From Sphingomonas psychrolutea (GTDB taxonomy: Bacteria; Pseudomonadota; Alphaproteobacteria; Sphingomonadales; Sphingomonadaceae), in contig NZ_BMDW01000025.1 in NCBI RefSeq assembly GCF_014636175.1, forward strand, positions 2,945 through 51,714: a stretch of 48,770 nucleotides of DNA, given 5' to 3'. Position 1 is the first letter of the stretch; each line of letters begins with the position of its first letter. Made by a program: the position numbers and the translations under genes. The notes below the pieces were generated by a model, which saw only the letters and a program-made list of their open reading frames with translations, made no database searches and was not told the origin of the DNA. Of this stretch, positions 7,161-18,619 are shown in pieces.

Positions 7161-8654
7161 ATGACCAAGGCCGACTGGACCACGATCGAGGCGCTGCCCT
7201 CGCCCCGTCTCGAATCGCTGTTCGCCGAGGATGCGGCGCGGCTGGCGAGCTTCAGCGTCGATGTCGCCGGGCTGCATTTCGACTGGTCGAAGACGCATCT
7301 GACCGCCGACGCGGTCGCTGCCTTCACCGCGCTCGCCAAGGCGCAGGATCTGCACGGCAAGCGCGAAGCGCTGTTCGCCGGCGAAGCGGTCAACACCAGC
7401 GAGGGCCGCGCCGTCACGCATGTCGCCGAACGCGGCGAAGGCAGCGAAGACGATGTCGCCAAGGCGCGCGTGCTCCACGCCCGGATGCGCGCGCTGATCG
7501 ACGCGATCGAGGCCGGGGCGCTCGGCGAGATCCGCCATGTGCTGCACGTCGGGATCGGTGGCTCCGCGCTCGGGCCCGATCTGCTGATCGATGCGCTGGG
7601 CCGCGAGGACAGCCGCTATGAGGTCGCGATCGTGTCGAACATCGATGGCGCAGCGCTCGAGGAAGTGTTCGCCAGATTCGATCCGACCGCGACGCTGCTG
7701 GTGATCGCGTCGAAGACCTTCACCACCAAGGAAACACTGACCAACGCCGATTCGGTGCTGCAATGGATGGGCGAGCACGGCGTCGAAGACGCGTACGGCC
7801 GCGTCGTCGCGCTGACCGCCGACCCCGACAAAGCGGTCGAATGGGGCGTCGACGAGACGCGCGTATTGCCCTTCGCCGAGAGCGTTGGCGGGCGCTATTC
7901 GCTCTGGTCTTCGATCGGCTTCCCGGCGGCACTCGCGCTGGGGTGGGATTGCTTCGAGGAATTGCTCGAAGGGGCGGGCGAAATGGACCGGCATTTCCGC
8001 CAGACCTCGCTCAGCCAGAATGCGCCGGTGCTCGCGGCGTTTGCCGATCTCTACTATACGCAGGTCCGCCACGCCGAGACGCGTGCGACCTTCGCCTATG
8101 ACGAGCGGCTGCGGCTGCTGCCGTCCTATCTCCAGCAGCTCGAAATGGAATCGAACGGCAAGGGCGCGACGATCGACGGCGAGGCGGTCGGGCGGCCGAC
8201 CGCGGCGATCACTTGGGGCGGGGTCGGCACCGATGCGCAACATGCGGTGTTCCAATTGCTCCACCAGGGCACGCACCTCGTGCCGGTCGAATTCGTCGCG
8301 GTGATCGAGCCGGGCGATACGCTGTCGGAAGAGCATCACCGGCAATTGCTGCTCAATGCCTTTGCGCAAGGGGCGGCGCTGATGAAAGGCCGCCCGAACG
8401 ACGATCTCGCGCGGAGCTATGCGGGCGATCGGCCTTCGTCGACGATCCTGCTCGAGGACCTCGATGCGCGCACGCTTGGCGCGCTGATCGCCTTTTACGA
8501 ACAACGCACCTTCGTGAACGGCGTGCTGCTCGGGATCAATTCGTTCGATCAGTTCGGCGTGGAACTGGGCAAGGAAATGGCCAAGGCGGCGGATGCCGGC
8601 GGGCAGGAATTCGACGTATCGACGACCGATTTGATCAAGCGGGCGTTCGGATAA
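7161..8654 (+). CDS. pgi: glucose-6-phosphate isomerase
   Basis: Interconverts glucose 6-phosphate and fructose 6-phosphate in the cytoplasm. The 497-residue product contains the sugar-phosphate-binding stretches HVGIGGSALGPDLL and VIASKTFTTKET, the family signature around GGRYSLWSSIGFPAAL, the catalytic histidine region FQLLHQGTH, and FDQFGVELGKEMAK near the end. The chosen ATG follows AAGAGG; an in-frame GTG two codons earlier (7155) is an alternative. It is divergent from lepB across a repeat and is followed by palindromic locus B, then gor. Confidence 0.97.
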   Translation: MTKADWTTIEALPSPRLESLFAEDAARLASFSVDVAGLHFDWSKTHLTADAVAAFTALAKAQDLHGKREALFAGEAVNTSEGRAVTHVAERGEGSEDDVAKARVLHARMRALIDAIEAGALGEIRHVLHVGIGGSALGPDLLIDALGREDSRYEVAIVSNIDGAALEEVFARFDPTATLLVIASKTFTTKETLTNADSVLQWMGEHGVEDAYGRVVALTADPDKAVEWGVDETRVLPFAESVGGRYSLWSSIGFPAALALGWDCFEELLEGAGEMDRHFRQTSLSQNAPVLAAFADLYYTQVRHAETRATFAYDERLRLLPSYLQQLEMESNGKGATIDGEAVGRPTAAITWGGVGTDAQHAVFQLLHQGTHLVPVEFVAVIEPGDTLSEEHHRQLLLNAFAQGAALMKGRPNDDLARSYAGDRPSSTILLEDLDARTLGALIAFYEQRTFVNGVLLGINSFDQFGVELGKEMAKAADAGGQEFDVSTTDLIKRAFG

Positions 8655-8663
8655 CACCCGACC

Positions 8664-8775
8664 GTCACCCCGGCCCCCTCGACGAAGCTCGGGACAGGCT
8701 TGCGCCGGGGCCCACCGTGCAACAAACATCGCCGCGCTTCAGGCGCGGTGGACCCCGGAACAAATCCGGGGTGAC
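8664..8775. repeat. paired palindromic repeat, locus B, with an enlarged loop in the first unit
   Basis: The left unit (8664-8719) has outer stem CCCCGGC/GCCGGGG but a 29-base loop instead of 5. The extra 24 bases include CTCGACGAAGCTCGGGACAGG. The right unit (8744-8775, reverse orientation) is standard, with stem CCCCGGA/TCCGGGG and loop TTTGT. The pair sits between the pgi stop and the gor start, where it could act as terminator or messenger stabiliser. Confidence 0.88.
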
Positions 8776-8789
8776 GGAGTGAGAATATA

Positions 8790-10139
8790 ATGAGCGATTT
8801 CGACTACGACCTCTTCGTCATCGGCGCTGGCTCCGGCGGCACCCGCGCATCGCGCGTTGCGGCGGCGCATGGCGCCAAGGTGGCGGTGGCGGAGGAATAT
8901 CGCGTCGGCGGGACCTGCGTCATCCGCGGCTGCGTGCCCAAGAAGCTGCTCGTCTACGGCGCGCATTTCGCCGAGGATCTGAAGGACGCGCGGCGCTTCG
9001 GCTGGGATGTGCCCGAACACCTCAACTTCGACTGGAAGCGGCTGCGCGACAACGTGATGGAGGAGGTCGATCGCATCAACGCCGCCTATACCGACACGCT
9101 GACCAATAACGGGGTCGAGATCATCCTCGATCGCGCAGAGGTAACCGGGCCGCACAGCCTGACGCTGGGCAGCGGGCGCGAAGTGACCGCGAAATACATT
9201 CTGATCGCGACCGGTGCGGCGCCGGTCGTGCCGGAATGTCCGGGGCACGAACACGGCATCACTTCGAACGAGGTGTTCGATCTCGACGCGGTGCCAAAGC
9301 GCATCCTGATCGCGGGCGCGGGCTATATCGCCAATGAATTTGCCGGCATCTTCAACGAATTCGGCGCGAAGGTGACGCTGATCAACCGCAGCGACGTGAT
9401 CCTGCGCGGCTATGACGAATCGATCCGCGACCGGCTGCTGCAAATCTCAATGATGAAGGGGCTCGATTTCCGCTTCAACGCGACGTTTCAGGGGATCGAG
9501 CAGCAGCCCGATGGGTGTCTCCGCGTATCGATGACGGGGCATGAGCCGATCGACGTCGATTGCGTGCTGTTCGCGACGGGACGGTCCCCCAATACCGCCG
9601 GCCTCGGTCTGGCGAACGCCGGGGTCGAACTCGACGACGCGGGCGCGGTGGTGGTTGATGCCGATAATGCCTCGACCTGCGACAGCATCTATGCCGTCGG
9701 CGACGTGACCAACCGCGTACAGCTGACCCCGGTCGCGATCCGCGAGGGGCAGGCGTTTGCCGACACGATCTTCGGCGGCAAGCCGCACCGCGTCGATTAC
9801 GAAAACATCCCGAGCGCGGTGTTCAGCCATCCGCCGATGGCGGGCGTCGGCCTGACCGAGGCGCAGGCCAAGAACAAGTTCGGATCGGTCAAGGTCTACA
9901 CCTCCGACTTCCGCCCGATGAAGAACGTGCTGGCGAACCGCAACGAACGCGCTTTGTACAAGATGGTGTGTCATGCGGAATCGGGCGTGGTGCTCGGGCT
10001 GCACATGATCGGGCCGGACGCGCCGGAGATTTTGCAGGCCGCAGCAGTGGCGGTGAAGGCGGGCCTCACCAAGGACGCGTTCGACCAGACCGTCGCGCTG
10101 CACCCGTCAATGGCGGAGGAATTGGTGCTGCTGCGGTAG
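8790..10139 (+). CDS. gor: glutathione-disulfide reductase
   Basis: Cytoplasmic flavoenzyme that reduces oxidised glutathione with NADPH. The 449-residue product opens with the FAD-binding GAGSGGTRASR. It carries the redox-active disulfide in GGTCVIRGCVPKKL, the second nucleotide-binding motif GAGYIANEFAGI with arginine in INRSDVILRGYD consistent with NADPH, and the C-terminal catalytic dyad HPSMAEE. Thioredoxin reductases and lipoamide dehydrogenases have different redox motifs, so this assignment is firm. The ATG is 15 bases after the second unit of palindromic locus B. Confidence 0.96.
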   Translation: MSDFDYDLFVIGAGSGGTRASRVAAAHGAKVAVAEEYRVGGTCVIRGCVPKKLLVYGAHFAEDLKDARRFGWDVPEHLNFDWKRLRDNVMEEVDRINAAYTDTLTNNGVEIILDRAEVTGPHSLTLGSGREVTAKYILIATGAAPVVPECPGHEHGITSNEVFDLDAVPKRILIAGAGYIANEFAGIFNEFGAKVTLINRSDVILRGYDESIRDRLLQISMMKGLDFRFNATFQGIEQQPDGCLRVSMTGHEPIDVDCVLFATGRSPNTAGLGLANAGVELDDAGAVVVDADNASTCDSIYAVGDVTNRVQLTPVAIREGQAFADTIFGGKPHRVDYENIPSAVFSHPPMAGVGLTEAQAKNKFGSVKVYTSDFRPMKNVLANRNERALYKMVCHAESGVVLGLHMIGPDAPEILQAAAVAVKAGLTKDAFDQTVALHPSMAEELVLLR

Positions 10140-10190
10140 GGGTGGCGGGTTCGAGCCGGTTGGGGGCGTGGACGGCAGGAGCGTTTTTCC

Positions 10191-10222
10191 GTCACCCCGG
10201 CCTTGTGCCGGGGTCCACCGTG
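10191..10222 (+). repeat. palindromic repeat unit, left flank of the GIY-YIG gene (locus C)
   Basis: A 32-base unit starting GTCACCCCGG, with stem CCCCGGC/GCCGGGG and loop CTTGT, ending GTCCACCGTG. It is an exact inverted match of 10560-10591. The unit ends 7 bases before the stop end of the GIY-YIG gene. Confidence 0.93.
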
Positions 10223-10228
10223 CCACCA

Positions 10229-10552
10229 TCACCCGGCCAGGGGCGGCAGGCCAAGCCCAACCGCAAGGTCATTCCACGCCGGATTTTCATGTTCGATGAG
10301 GTTGCGCTTCCAGTCTCGCCGATAGCGTTTCAACTGCTTTTCGCGGGCAAAGACGGAGTCCATTGTTTCGGCGGTTTCGAAATAGACGAGCCGCTTTATC
10401 CCGTACTTTTTGGTATGCCCGTCGAACGTCCCGGCGCGATGTTGTAAAATCCTGCCGATCAGGTTCGACGTAACGCCGACGTAGAGCCGACCATTATAGC
10501 CGCTCGCCAGAATGTAGACGCAGGGGACGCGCTCGATCGTCACGCGTAGCAT
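10229..10552 (-). CDS. small GIY-YIG nuclease-family protein inside a repeat pair
   Basis: A single-domain GIY-YIG endonuclease-like protein of 107 residues. The signature is VYILASGYNGRLYVGVTSNL, in which VYI and YVG represent the GIY and YIG strands. The arginine of IGRILQHRAG and the glutamate in FAREKQLKRYRRDWK are the usual catalytic positions. ATG at 10552 was chosen because MLRVTIERV leads straight into the first strand; an in-frame start at 10579 would lie inside the flanking repeat. The gene fills the space between two exactly inverted 32-base repeat units, the arrangement of locus A and locus B but with a gene inside. Proteins of this group occur in many copies in sphingomonad genomes, and their role is not established to my knowledge. 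Confidence 0.92.
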   Translation of the reverse strand: MLRVTIERVPCVYILASGYNGRLYVGVTSNLIGRILQHRAGTFDGHTKKYGIKRLVYFETAETMDSVFAREKQLKRYRRDWKRNLIEHENPAWNDLAVGLGLPPLAG

Positions 10553-10559
10553 CTTGCTC

Positions 10560-10591
10560 CACGGTGGACCCCGGCACAAGGCCGGGGTGAC
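10560..10591 (-). repeat. palindromic repeat unit, right flank of the GIY-YIG gene (locus C)
   Basis: A 32-base unit identical to the reverse complement of 10191-10222. It lies 7 bases upstream of the GIY-YIG start codon, so it forms the leader of that gene and could fold on its messenger. Confidence 0.93.
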
Positions 10592-10626
10592 GACTAAGGA
10601 TACGCGCGCTTTCTACCCCCCGGCGC

Positions 10627-11460
10627 CTATTCCAACGCCACCCCCGAAATCGTGATCCGGTGCATCAACCGCCGATGCCCCTGATAATCGTTCGCCGCGA
10701 AATGCCAGGTCGAACGGTTATCCCACACCGCGACCGAACCCGGCTGCCATTGCAACCGACACTGAAATTCCTCGCGCATCGCGACCGAGTAGAGATATTG
10801 CAGCAGCGGCTGGCTCTCCTCGCGCGTCCAGCCTTCGAAATGGAGCGTGAAGGCGGGGTTGACGTAGAGCAGCTTGCGCCCCGTCACCGGGTGGTGGATC
10901 ACCGCCGGGTGGACGGCGTTGGCGCTGATGTCATGACCCTTCAGATCGGCGGCCTGGTCGGTCTTGGCGTAGATGCCGTCATGGCCATAGATGTGATCGG
11001 CGCTGTGCACCGCGCGTAAACCGCCAAGCGTCGCCTTCAGCCCGTCCGACAGCGCATCGTACGCCGCGCCCATGTTCGCGAACAGCGTGTCGCCGCCCAC
11101 CGGCGGCAGCTCGCGCGCGACGAGGATCGATCCCATCGCGGGCACCGGATCATAGCTATGGTCGGTGTGCCAGCCGCCGCCGATATTGACGAACTGCGTC
11201 TCGGCTTTGCGGACTTCAGCGATTTCGGGATAGCCGCCATTGGCGGGGAAGTAATTGTTGACGTCGATCGCGCCCCACCGCCGCGCAAAGGCGATATGAT
11301 CTTCGGGGCTAAGCTGCTGATCGCGCAGCAAGACGACGCCCGTTTCGGCGAGCGCGGTGCGGATCGCGGCCATTTCGTCATCGCCGATCGCGCGCACGTC
11401 GATTCCGGTGACTTCCGCTCCGCAATGCGCGGCCAGTGGATTGATGTGCATTTCGCCCAT
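10627..11460 (-). CDS. TauD/TfdA-family Fe(II)/2-oxoglutarate dioxygenase
   Basis: Non-heme iron dioxygenase that oxidises a small organic substrate at the expense of 2-oxoglutarate. The 277-residue product shows the iron ligands in WHTDHSYDP (H-x-D) and the distal histidine and arginine in HRRLMHRITISG. The N-terminal stretch INPLAAHCGAEVTGIDV and VLLRDQQLSPEDHIAFARRWG are typical of the family. ATG at 11460 follows GGAGAGG with good spacing. Family members act on taurine, alkyl sulfates, phenoxyacetates or other compounds; the substrate here is open. No sulfonate transport genes are nearby. Confidence 0.92.
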   Translation of the reverse strand: MGEMHINPLAAHCGAEVTGIDVRAIGDDEMAAIRTALAETGVVLLRDQQLSPEDHIAFARRWGAIDVNNYFPANGGYPEIAEVRKAETQFVNIGGGWHTDHSYDPVPAMGSILVARELPPVGGDTLFANMGAAYDALSDGLKATLGGLRAVHSADHIYGHDGIYAKTDQAADLKGHDISANAVHPAVIHHPVTGRKLLYVNPAFTLHFEGWTREESQPLLQYLYSVAMREEFQCRLQWQPGSVAVWDNRSTWHFAANDYQGHRRLMHRITISGVALE

Positions 11461-11510
11461 GCTGCCTCTCCTTATTTTATGGAGCGCAGCATGGGCGAAG
11501 CGCGCGGGCT

Positions 11511-13556
11511 TTACCAGATGTGGACGCGCTTCTCGGGGGCGAGGTACAATCTGTCGCCGGGCTTCACGTTGAACGCGGTGTACCAGGCGTCGACATTGCG
11601 GACGATGCCGTTGACGCGGTAATATGGCGGGCTGTGCGGATCGGTCAGCAGCCGCGCACGCGCCGCGCCTTCGCGGATCTTCGACTGCCACGCTTGCGCG
11701 AAGGCCAGGAAGAAGCGCTGGTCGCCGGTCAGCCCGCCGATGACGGGCGCCTTGCCGTGCTTCGCCTGATAGCGGTGATAGGCGGCATAGGCCATTTCGA
11801 GCCCGCCGAGATCGCCGATATTCTCGCCCATCGTCAGCTTGCCGTTGATTTTGGTGCCGGGGATCGGTTCGTAGGCGTCATATTGCGCGCCGAGCACCGC
11901 CGTGCGCGCGGTGAATGCTTTCTTCGAGTCGGGCGTCCACCAATTGGCGATCTTGCCCGTGCCGTCGAACAGGCTGCCCTGATCGTCGAAACCGTGACCG
12001 ATCTCATGCCCGATGATCGCACCGATCGCGCCGTAATTCACCGCCGGATCGGCCTTTGCATCGAAATAGGGCGGCTGCAGGATCGCGGCGGGGAAGGTGA
12101 TCTGGTTCATCAGCGGGTTGTAATAGGCGTTCACCGTTTGCGGCGTCATTTCCCACAAGGAGCGGTCGACCGGCTTGACCAGGCGTTGCAGGTCGAGGTC
12201 GTGCTGGAATTCGCCCGCGCGGACGGCATTGCCGATCAGATCGCCGCGATCGATCTTCAGCGCCGCATAATCGATATATTTTACCGGATGCGCGATGCGC
12301 GGCTCGAACGCGTCGAGCTTGGCGATGGCCGCCGCTTTGGTCTTGGCGTCCATCCAGTTGTTCGACGTGAGCCGCTCGGCGAGCGCACCGCGCAGATCGG
12401 CGATCAGCTCACCCATCTTGGCTTCGCTTTCGGGCGGGAAGTGGCGTGCGACATAGATTTGCCCGACCGCCTCGCCCAGTGCACCGTTGACGAGCGCGAC
12501 GCCACGCTTCCAGCGCGCGCGCTGCGACGGCTGATCGTTGAGCGTCTTGCCGTAAAAGGCGAAGCTCGCGTCATCGAAACGCTTGGGCAGGAATTGCGCG
12601 TGATCGCTGACAAAGCGGAACGCCACCCAGTCCTTCCACGTCGCCAGCGGGACGCTATCGAGCATCTTGCCGTTCGCGGTCAGCGCGGTGCTGGTCGCCA
12701 TGATGACGGTCGGGATGCTGTCGAGCCCGGCGGTCTTGAGCATCAGGTCCCAGTCGAATTCTGGCGCCAGCTTCTTCATGCCGGCGCGGTCCATCGGCTT
12801 GAACATTTCCATCAGATTGCGCTGGCGCTCGGGGCTCCATTGCTCCTTGGCCATCGCGGTTTCGAGCGCGATGATCGCATCGGCCTTGGTCGCGGCATCG
12901 GGGATGCCGGCCAGCGTCTGCATCTGAATGACATAGTCGCGATAGGCCTTGCGGAAGGCATCATACTTTGCGCCTTCGAGCAGATAATAATCGCGTCCGC
13001 CCATGCCGAGCCCGCCTTGCGAGGCCGCGGCGACATAGCGGGTCGGGTCGGTCGGATTGGGCAATTGGCCGAGCTCGACCGGCGAGGCATAGCCGACGCT
13101 CGCGAACAGCATCTGCAGCGCGGCCTTGTCGTTCACCGCGGCGATCTTGGCGAGATAGGGTTGCAGCGGGGCAATGCCGCGCGCTTCGGTGGCGGCTTCA
13201 TCCATCCAGCTCGCATAGAGATCGCCGATTTGCTGGCCCGATGCGCCATAGGCCTTGGGATTGGCGGCAAGATCGGCGACGATCGCGCGGACTTGCTGCT
13301 CGGCTTCGTCGCTCAGCACCACGCCATAGCCGGCCTGCGTGCGATCGGCGGCGATTGGCGTGCGCTTGTCCCAATTGCCGTTGGCATAGGTCCAGAAATC
13401 GTCGCCGGGCTTGAGCGTGCGCTGTTGCGCCGTGAGATCGATCCCGAACGTGCCGTAGCGCGGGCCGGCCTTGGGCGTGACCTTGGCGATTCCGGGGACG
13501 GTAAGCGCCGCGATCGCGACGGCGGCGGTGAGACGGACGAACGTGGAACGACGCAT
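11511..13556 (-). CDS. M13-family (neprilysin-like) zinc metallopeptidase, exported
   Basis: Exported zinc endopeptidase of the neprilysin/PepO group that cleaves oligopeptides. The 681-residue product starts with a signal sequence (residues about 1-24, AAVAIAALTVPGIA). It has the substrate-binding NAYYNP, the zinc site HEIGHGF (HExxH), the third ligand in ENIGDLGG, and the C-terminal region PPYYRVNGIVRN followed by FNVKPGDRLYL. The C-terminal tryptophan (KRVHIW) is a family hallmark. It lies 98 bases downstream of acs on the same strand. Confidence 0.96.
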   Translation of the reverse strand: MRRSTFVRLTAAVAIAALTVPGIAKVTPKAGPRYGTFGIDLTAQQRTLKPGDDFWTYANGNWDKRTPIAADRTQAGYGVVLSDEAEQQVRAIVADLAANPKAYGASGQQIGDLYASWMDEAATEARGIAPLQPYLAKIAAVNDKAALQMLFASVGYASPVELGQLPNPTDPTRYVAAASQGGLGMGGRDYYLLEGAKYDAFRKAYRDYVIQMQTLAGIPDAATKADAIIALETAMAKEQWSPERQRNLMEMFKPMDRAGMKKLAPEFDWDLMLKTAGLDSIPTVIMATSTALTANGKMLDSVPLATWKDWVAFRFVSDHAQFLPKRFDDASFAFYGKTLNDQPSQRARWKRGVALVNGALGEAVGQIYVARHFPPESEAKMGELIADLRGALAERLTSNNWMDAKTKAAAIAKLDAFEPRIAHPVKYIDYAALKIDRGDLIGNAVRAGEFQHDLDLQRLVKPVDRSLWEMTPQTVNAYYNPLMNQITFPAAILQPPYFDAKADPAVNYGAIGAIIGHEIGHGFDDQGSLFDGTGKIANWWTPDSKKAFTARTAVLGAQYDAYEPIPGTKINGKLTMGENIGDLGGLEMAYAAYHRYQAKHGKAPVIGGLTGDQRFFLAFAQAWQSKIREGAARARLLTDPHSPPYYRVNGIVRNVDAWYTAFNVKPGDRLYLAPEKRVHIW

Positions 13557-13654
13557 TTCAGAACCCCCTTCAGGTGTGTTGCCGTGCTATAGCGCCGAGT
13601 CGAAAGCGCTGCAAGTGGTCTGTCAGGGTCGCGCGACATCTATTCAGGGTCGGC

Positions 13655-15592
<1,938 letters not shown>

Positions 15593-15704
15593 GCTATGCT
15601 CTCCTCGACGCCTTGTGCCGGGTCGGCGCCTTTGAATGCAAGCACCACTTGGCGCGACTTAAGTTTCATTGTAAAACCCATCGCAGGCAATCGGGAGTCT
15701 TGCG

Positions 15705-16721
15705 ATGACGGGTACGGTTCTGGTCACGGGCGGCAGCGGTTACATTGCCGGGTTCCTCATTCGTCAGCTGATCGCCGAGGGCTGGCACGTCAACACGACG
15801 GTGCGCTCACTGGCGCGCGAGGCGGAGATTCGACGTGTGCTGGCCGTTGACGATTCGCGGCTCAGCTTCTTTGCCGCCGATCTGCTCGACGATGCCGGCT
15901 GGGCGGAGGCGGTCGCGGGGTGCAGCCATGTCGCGCATGTCGCCTCGCCGTTCCCCGCCGCCGCCGTCAAAGACGCGCAGGAACTGATCCGCCCGGCGCG
16001 CGAGGGCGCCTTGCGCGCACTGCGCTTCGCCCGCGACGCCGGGGTAAAACGCTTCGTGCTGACCTCGTCCGCGGCGGCGATTGCCTATGGCCATCCCGGC
16101 CGCACGACGCCCTATACCGAGGCCGATTGGACCGACGTCAACCACCCCGATTCCTACGCCTATGTCCAGTCGAAGACGATCGCCGAACGCGCCGCGCGCG
16201 ATTGGGTGGCGGCAGAGGGCGGCGACATCGAATTCTGCAGCGTCAATCCCACGCTGGTGGTCGGGCCGATCCTGAGCGCGGATTTCTCGACCTCGGTCGA
16301 GGCGATCCGCAAGATCGTCGCGGGCGCGCTCCCCGGCTGCCCCGATTTCGGCTTCGGCGTGGTCGATGTGCGCGACGTCGCCGATCTCCATGTCCGCGCG
16401 CTCAACGCCCCCAACATGGCGGGCGAACGCTTCATCGCCTCGGGCCCGTTCCTCACGATGGTCGAGATCGCGCGGCTGCTGAAAGACCGGCTCGGCGCGG
16501 ACGGTCGCAAGATCCCGACGCGCAAACTGCCCGATTTCCTCGTGCACATCTCCGCTTTGTTCGATCCGATGGTCCGCCAGGTGATCGGCGAGCTGGGTAA
16601 GACGCGCGCGATGGATGCCAGCCACGCCCGCAAAATGCTTGGCTGGGTGCCGCGACCGGCCGAGGAATCGCTGGTCGATACCGCACGCAGCCTGATCGCG
16701 ATGGGGGTCGTCCGGCCGTAG
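15705..16721 (+). CDS. NAD(P)-dependent epimerase/dihydroflavonol-reductase-like oxidoreductase
   Basis: An extended short-chain dehydrogenase of 338 residues. It opens with the nucleotide-binding motif [13 protein letters not shown], has an arginine after the second strand ([11 protein letters not shown]) that favours NADPH, and carries the catalytic serine/tyrosine/lysine set: [12 protein letters not shown] and [12 protein letters not shown]. This is the pattern of the dihydroflavonol 4-reductase and aldehyde-reductase branch. The ATG at 15705 follows GGGAG. The natural substrate cannot be read; small aldehydes or ketones are likely. It is divergent from acs. Confidence 0.9.
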   Translation: MTGTVLVTGGSGYIAGFLIRQLIAEGWHVNTTVRSLAREAEIRRVLAVDDSRLSFFAADLLDDAGWAEAVAGCSHVAHVASPFPAAAVKDAQELIRPAREGALRALRFARDAGVKRFVLTSSAAAIAYGHPGRTTPYTEADWTDVNHPDSYAYVQSKTIAERAARDWVAAEGGDIEFCSVNPTLVVGPILSADFSTSVEAIRKIVAGALPGCPDFGFGVVDVRDVADLHVRALNAPNMAGERFIASGPFLTMVEIARLLKDRLGADGRKIPTRKLPDFLVHISALFDPMVRQVIGELGKTRAMDASHARKMLGWVPRPAEESLVDTARSLIAMGVVRP

Positions 16722-16795
16722 CGGAAAGCCCGGGAGTTGCGTTCCGCGCCGAAACACGGAAAGGGACGCGCACAGTCCCTGCGGCAGGAGCGCCC

Positions 16796-18322
16796 ATGTC
16801 CTCAACCATCGCCGAACTCGAACGCAAGCGCGCGGCCGCACGCATTGGCGGTGGCGAGAAGCGCATCGCCGCGCAGCATGCCAAAGGCAAGCTGACCGCA
16901 CGCGAACGCTTGGACGTGCTGCTCGACGAAGGGTCGTTTGAGGAACTCGACATGTATGTCGAGCATAATTGCGTCGATTTTGGCATGGCCGAGCAGAAGA
17001 TTCCGGGTGACGGCGTCGTCACCGGATCGGGCACGATCAACGGCCGGCTGGTGTTCGTGTTCAGCCAGGATTTCACCGTGTTCGGCGGGTCGCTGTCCGA
17101 GGCGCATGCCCAGAAGATCTGCAAGATCATGGATATGGCGCTCAAGGTCGGCGCGCCCGTGATCGGGCTGAACGATTCGGGCGGCGCGCGCATTCAGGAG
17201 GGTGTCGCCAGCCTTGGCGGCTATGCCGAGGTCTTCCAGCGCAACGTTTTGGCAAGCGGTGTCGTGCCACAGATCAGCCTGATCATGGGGCCGTGCGCGG
17301 GTGGAGCCGTGTATAGCCCCGCGATGACCGACTTCATCTTTATGGTGAAGGATTCCTCATATATGTTCGTCACCGGCCCGGATGTAGTGAAGACCGTTAC
17401 CAACGAGATCGTCACGCAGGAGGAATTGGGCGGTGCGGTGACGCACACCACGAAGTCGGGGGTCGCTGATGTCGCCTTCGAGAACGATATCGAGGCGCTG
17501 CTCGCGGCCCGCGACTTCGTGGACTTCCTTCCGGCCTCGAACCGGGAAGCGCCGCCCGAACGGCCATCGTCCGATCCGTGGGACCGTTTGGAGGAGTCGC
17601 TCGATACGTTGGTGCCCGCCAGCGCCAACCAGCCCTATGACATGCACGAACTGATCCGGAAGACCGTCGACGAAGGCGATTTCTTTGAGGTGCAGCCGAC
17701 CCATGCCGGCAACATCCTGATCGGTTTCGGGCGGATCGAGGGGCGCACCGTCGGCTTCGTCGCCAATCAGCCGATGGTGCTCGCCGGGTGCCTCGACATC
17801 AACAGCTCGAAAAAGGCGGCGCGGTTCGTGCGCTTCTGCGATGCGTTCGACATTCCGATCGTGACCTTCGTCGATGTGCCGGGGTTCCTGCCGGGCACCG
17901 CGCAGGAGCTGAACGGCATCATCAAGCATGGCGCGAAGCTGCTGTTTGCGTATGCAGAGGCGACGGTTCCGAAGATCACCGTCATCACGCGCAAGGCCTA
18001 TGGCGGCGCCTATGACGTGATGGCGTCGAAGCATTTGCGCGGCGATTTGAACTATGCCTGGCCGACCGCCGAGATCGCGGTGATGGGCGCCAAGGGCGCG
18101 GTGGAAATCATCTTCCGCGGTCGCTCCCCCGCCGAAATCGCCGAACAAACCGCGCAGTACGAAGCACGCTTTGCCAACCCGTTCGTCGCGGCGAGCAAGG
18201 GCTTCATCGACGAAGTGATCCAGCCGCACTCGACTAGGCGGCGGATTACCTTGGGGTTACGGAAATTGCGCGGGAAGCAGCTCGAAAATCCGTGGAAGAA
18301 GCACGATAACATTCCGCTGTGA
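16796..18322 (+). CDS. pccB: acyl-CoA carboxylase beta subunit (propionyl-CoA carboxylase type)
   Basis: Carboxyltransferase subunit that moves CO2 from biotin to an acyl-CoA, most likely propionyl-CoA. The 508-residue product has the N-terminal start typical of PccB ([19 protein letters not shown]). It has the two crotonase-like halves with oxyanion-hole glycines in [19 protein letters not shown] and [11 protein letters not shown], and later [14 protein letters not shown] and [15 protein letters not shown] precedes the ATG at 16796. The matching biotin carboxylase subunit and methylmalonyl-CoA mutase are not in the window, so its partner must be encoded elsewhere. A small membrane protein gene overlaps its stop. 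Confidence 0.94.
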   Translation: MSSTIAELERKRAAARIGGGEKRIAAQHAKGKLTARERLDVLLDEGSFEELDMYVEHNCVDFGMAEQKIPGDGVVTGSGTINGRLVFVFSQDFTVFGGSLSEAHAQKICKIMDMALKVGAPVIGLNDSGGARIQEGVASLGGYAEVFQRNVLASGVVPQISLIMGPCAGGAVYSPAMTDFIFMVKDSSYMFVTGPDVVKTVTNEIVTQEELGGAVTHTTKSGVADVAFENDIEALLAARDFVDFLPASNREAPPERPSSDPWDRLEESLDTLVPASANQPYDMHELIRKTVDEGDFFEVQPTHAGNILIGFGRIEGRTVGFVANQPMVLAGCLDINSSKKAARFVRFCDAFDIPIVTFVDVPGFLPGTAQELNGIIKHGAKLLFAYAEATVPKITVITRKAYGGAYDVMASKHLRGDLNYAWPTAEIAVMGAKGAVEIIFRGRSPAEIAEQTAQYEARFANPFVAASKGFIDEVIQPHSTRRRITLGLRKLRGKQLENPWKKHDNIPL

Positions 18323-18549
18323 TCACGTGGTACGCCTTGGGCCTTCTGTCTTGGATCGTCTCCGGATTGTGTGTCTGGAGTTTGGTTCAGGCATGGCAAC
18401 GAGGGCGGGTGCTGTCGCATGGTTGGGTTGAACGAGACAGGACCCCGATCTTCTTCTGGGTGGCGGTCATTTCCCAAACGTTCGCGCTCATGCTGTTCTC
18501 GTCGATTGGTTTTCTCGTAACGGCGGATGTGTTTGGCTCGTTGCGGTAG
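18319..18549 (+). CDS. small membrane protein of unknown function
   Basis: A 76-residue protein with two predicted membrane helices, about residues 4-25 ([18 protein letters not shown]) and 45-68 ([20 protein letters not shown]), and a short charged loop between them (WVERDRTP). It starts at a GTG that overlaps the carboxylase stop in GTGA, which supports translation coupled to the gene before it. The family is not recognised. Its link to the carboxylase could be only positional. Confidence 0.6.
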   Translation: MITWYALGLLSWIVSGLCVWSLVQAWQRGRVLSHGWVERDRTPIFFWVAVISQTFALMLFSSIGFLVTADVFGSLR

Positions 18550-18568
18550 CTGACACCGCCACTCGGGC

Positions 18569-18611
18569 TTGCCTCCGAATCACCCAAACCTTATAATCAC
18601 ATGATAAGGAG
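18569..18611 (+). promoter_or_regulatory. promoter and ribosome site of the small three-gene cassette
   Basis: TTGCCT at 18569-18574 and a consensus TATAAT at 18592-18597 are 17 bases apart, the best sigma-70-like promoter in the window. A short inverted repeat, CTTAT at 18590-18594 and ATAAG at 18604-18608, overlaps the -10 and could be an operator for the ribbon-helix-helix protein made first. AAGGAG at 18606-18611 serves the ATG at 18620. The messenger would start only about 15 bases before the gene. Confidence 0.65.
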
Positions 18612-18619
18612 CGCCGCCG

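Noticed and set aside
7110..8729. An open frame of 539 codons opposite pgi
   Set aside because: The plus-strand product is a complete glucose-6-phosphate isomerase; the antisense frame is rich in Arg and Ile without domains.
11520..13592. An open frame of 690 codons opposite the M13 peptidase gene
   Set aside because: Shadow of a strongly biased gene that itself has HExxH and ENxxD motifs.
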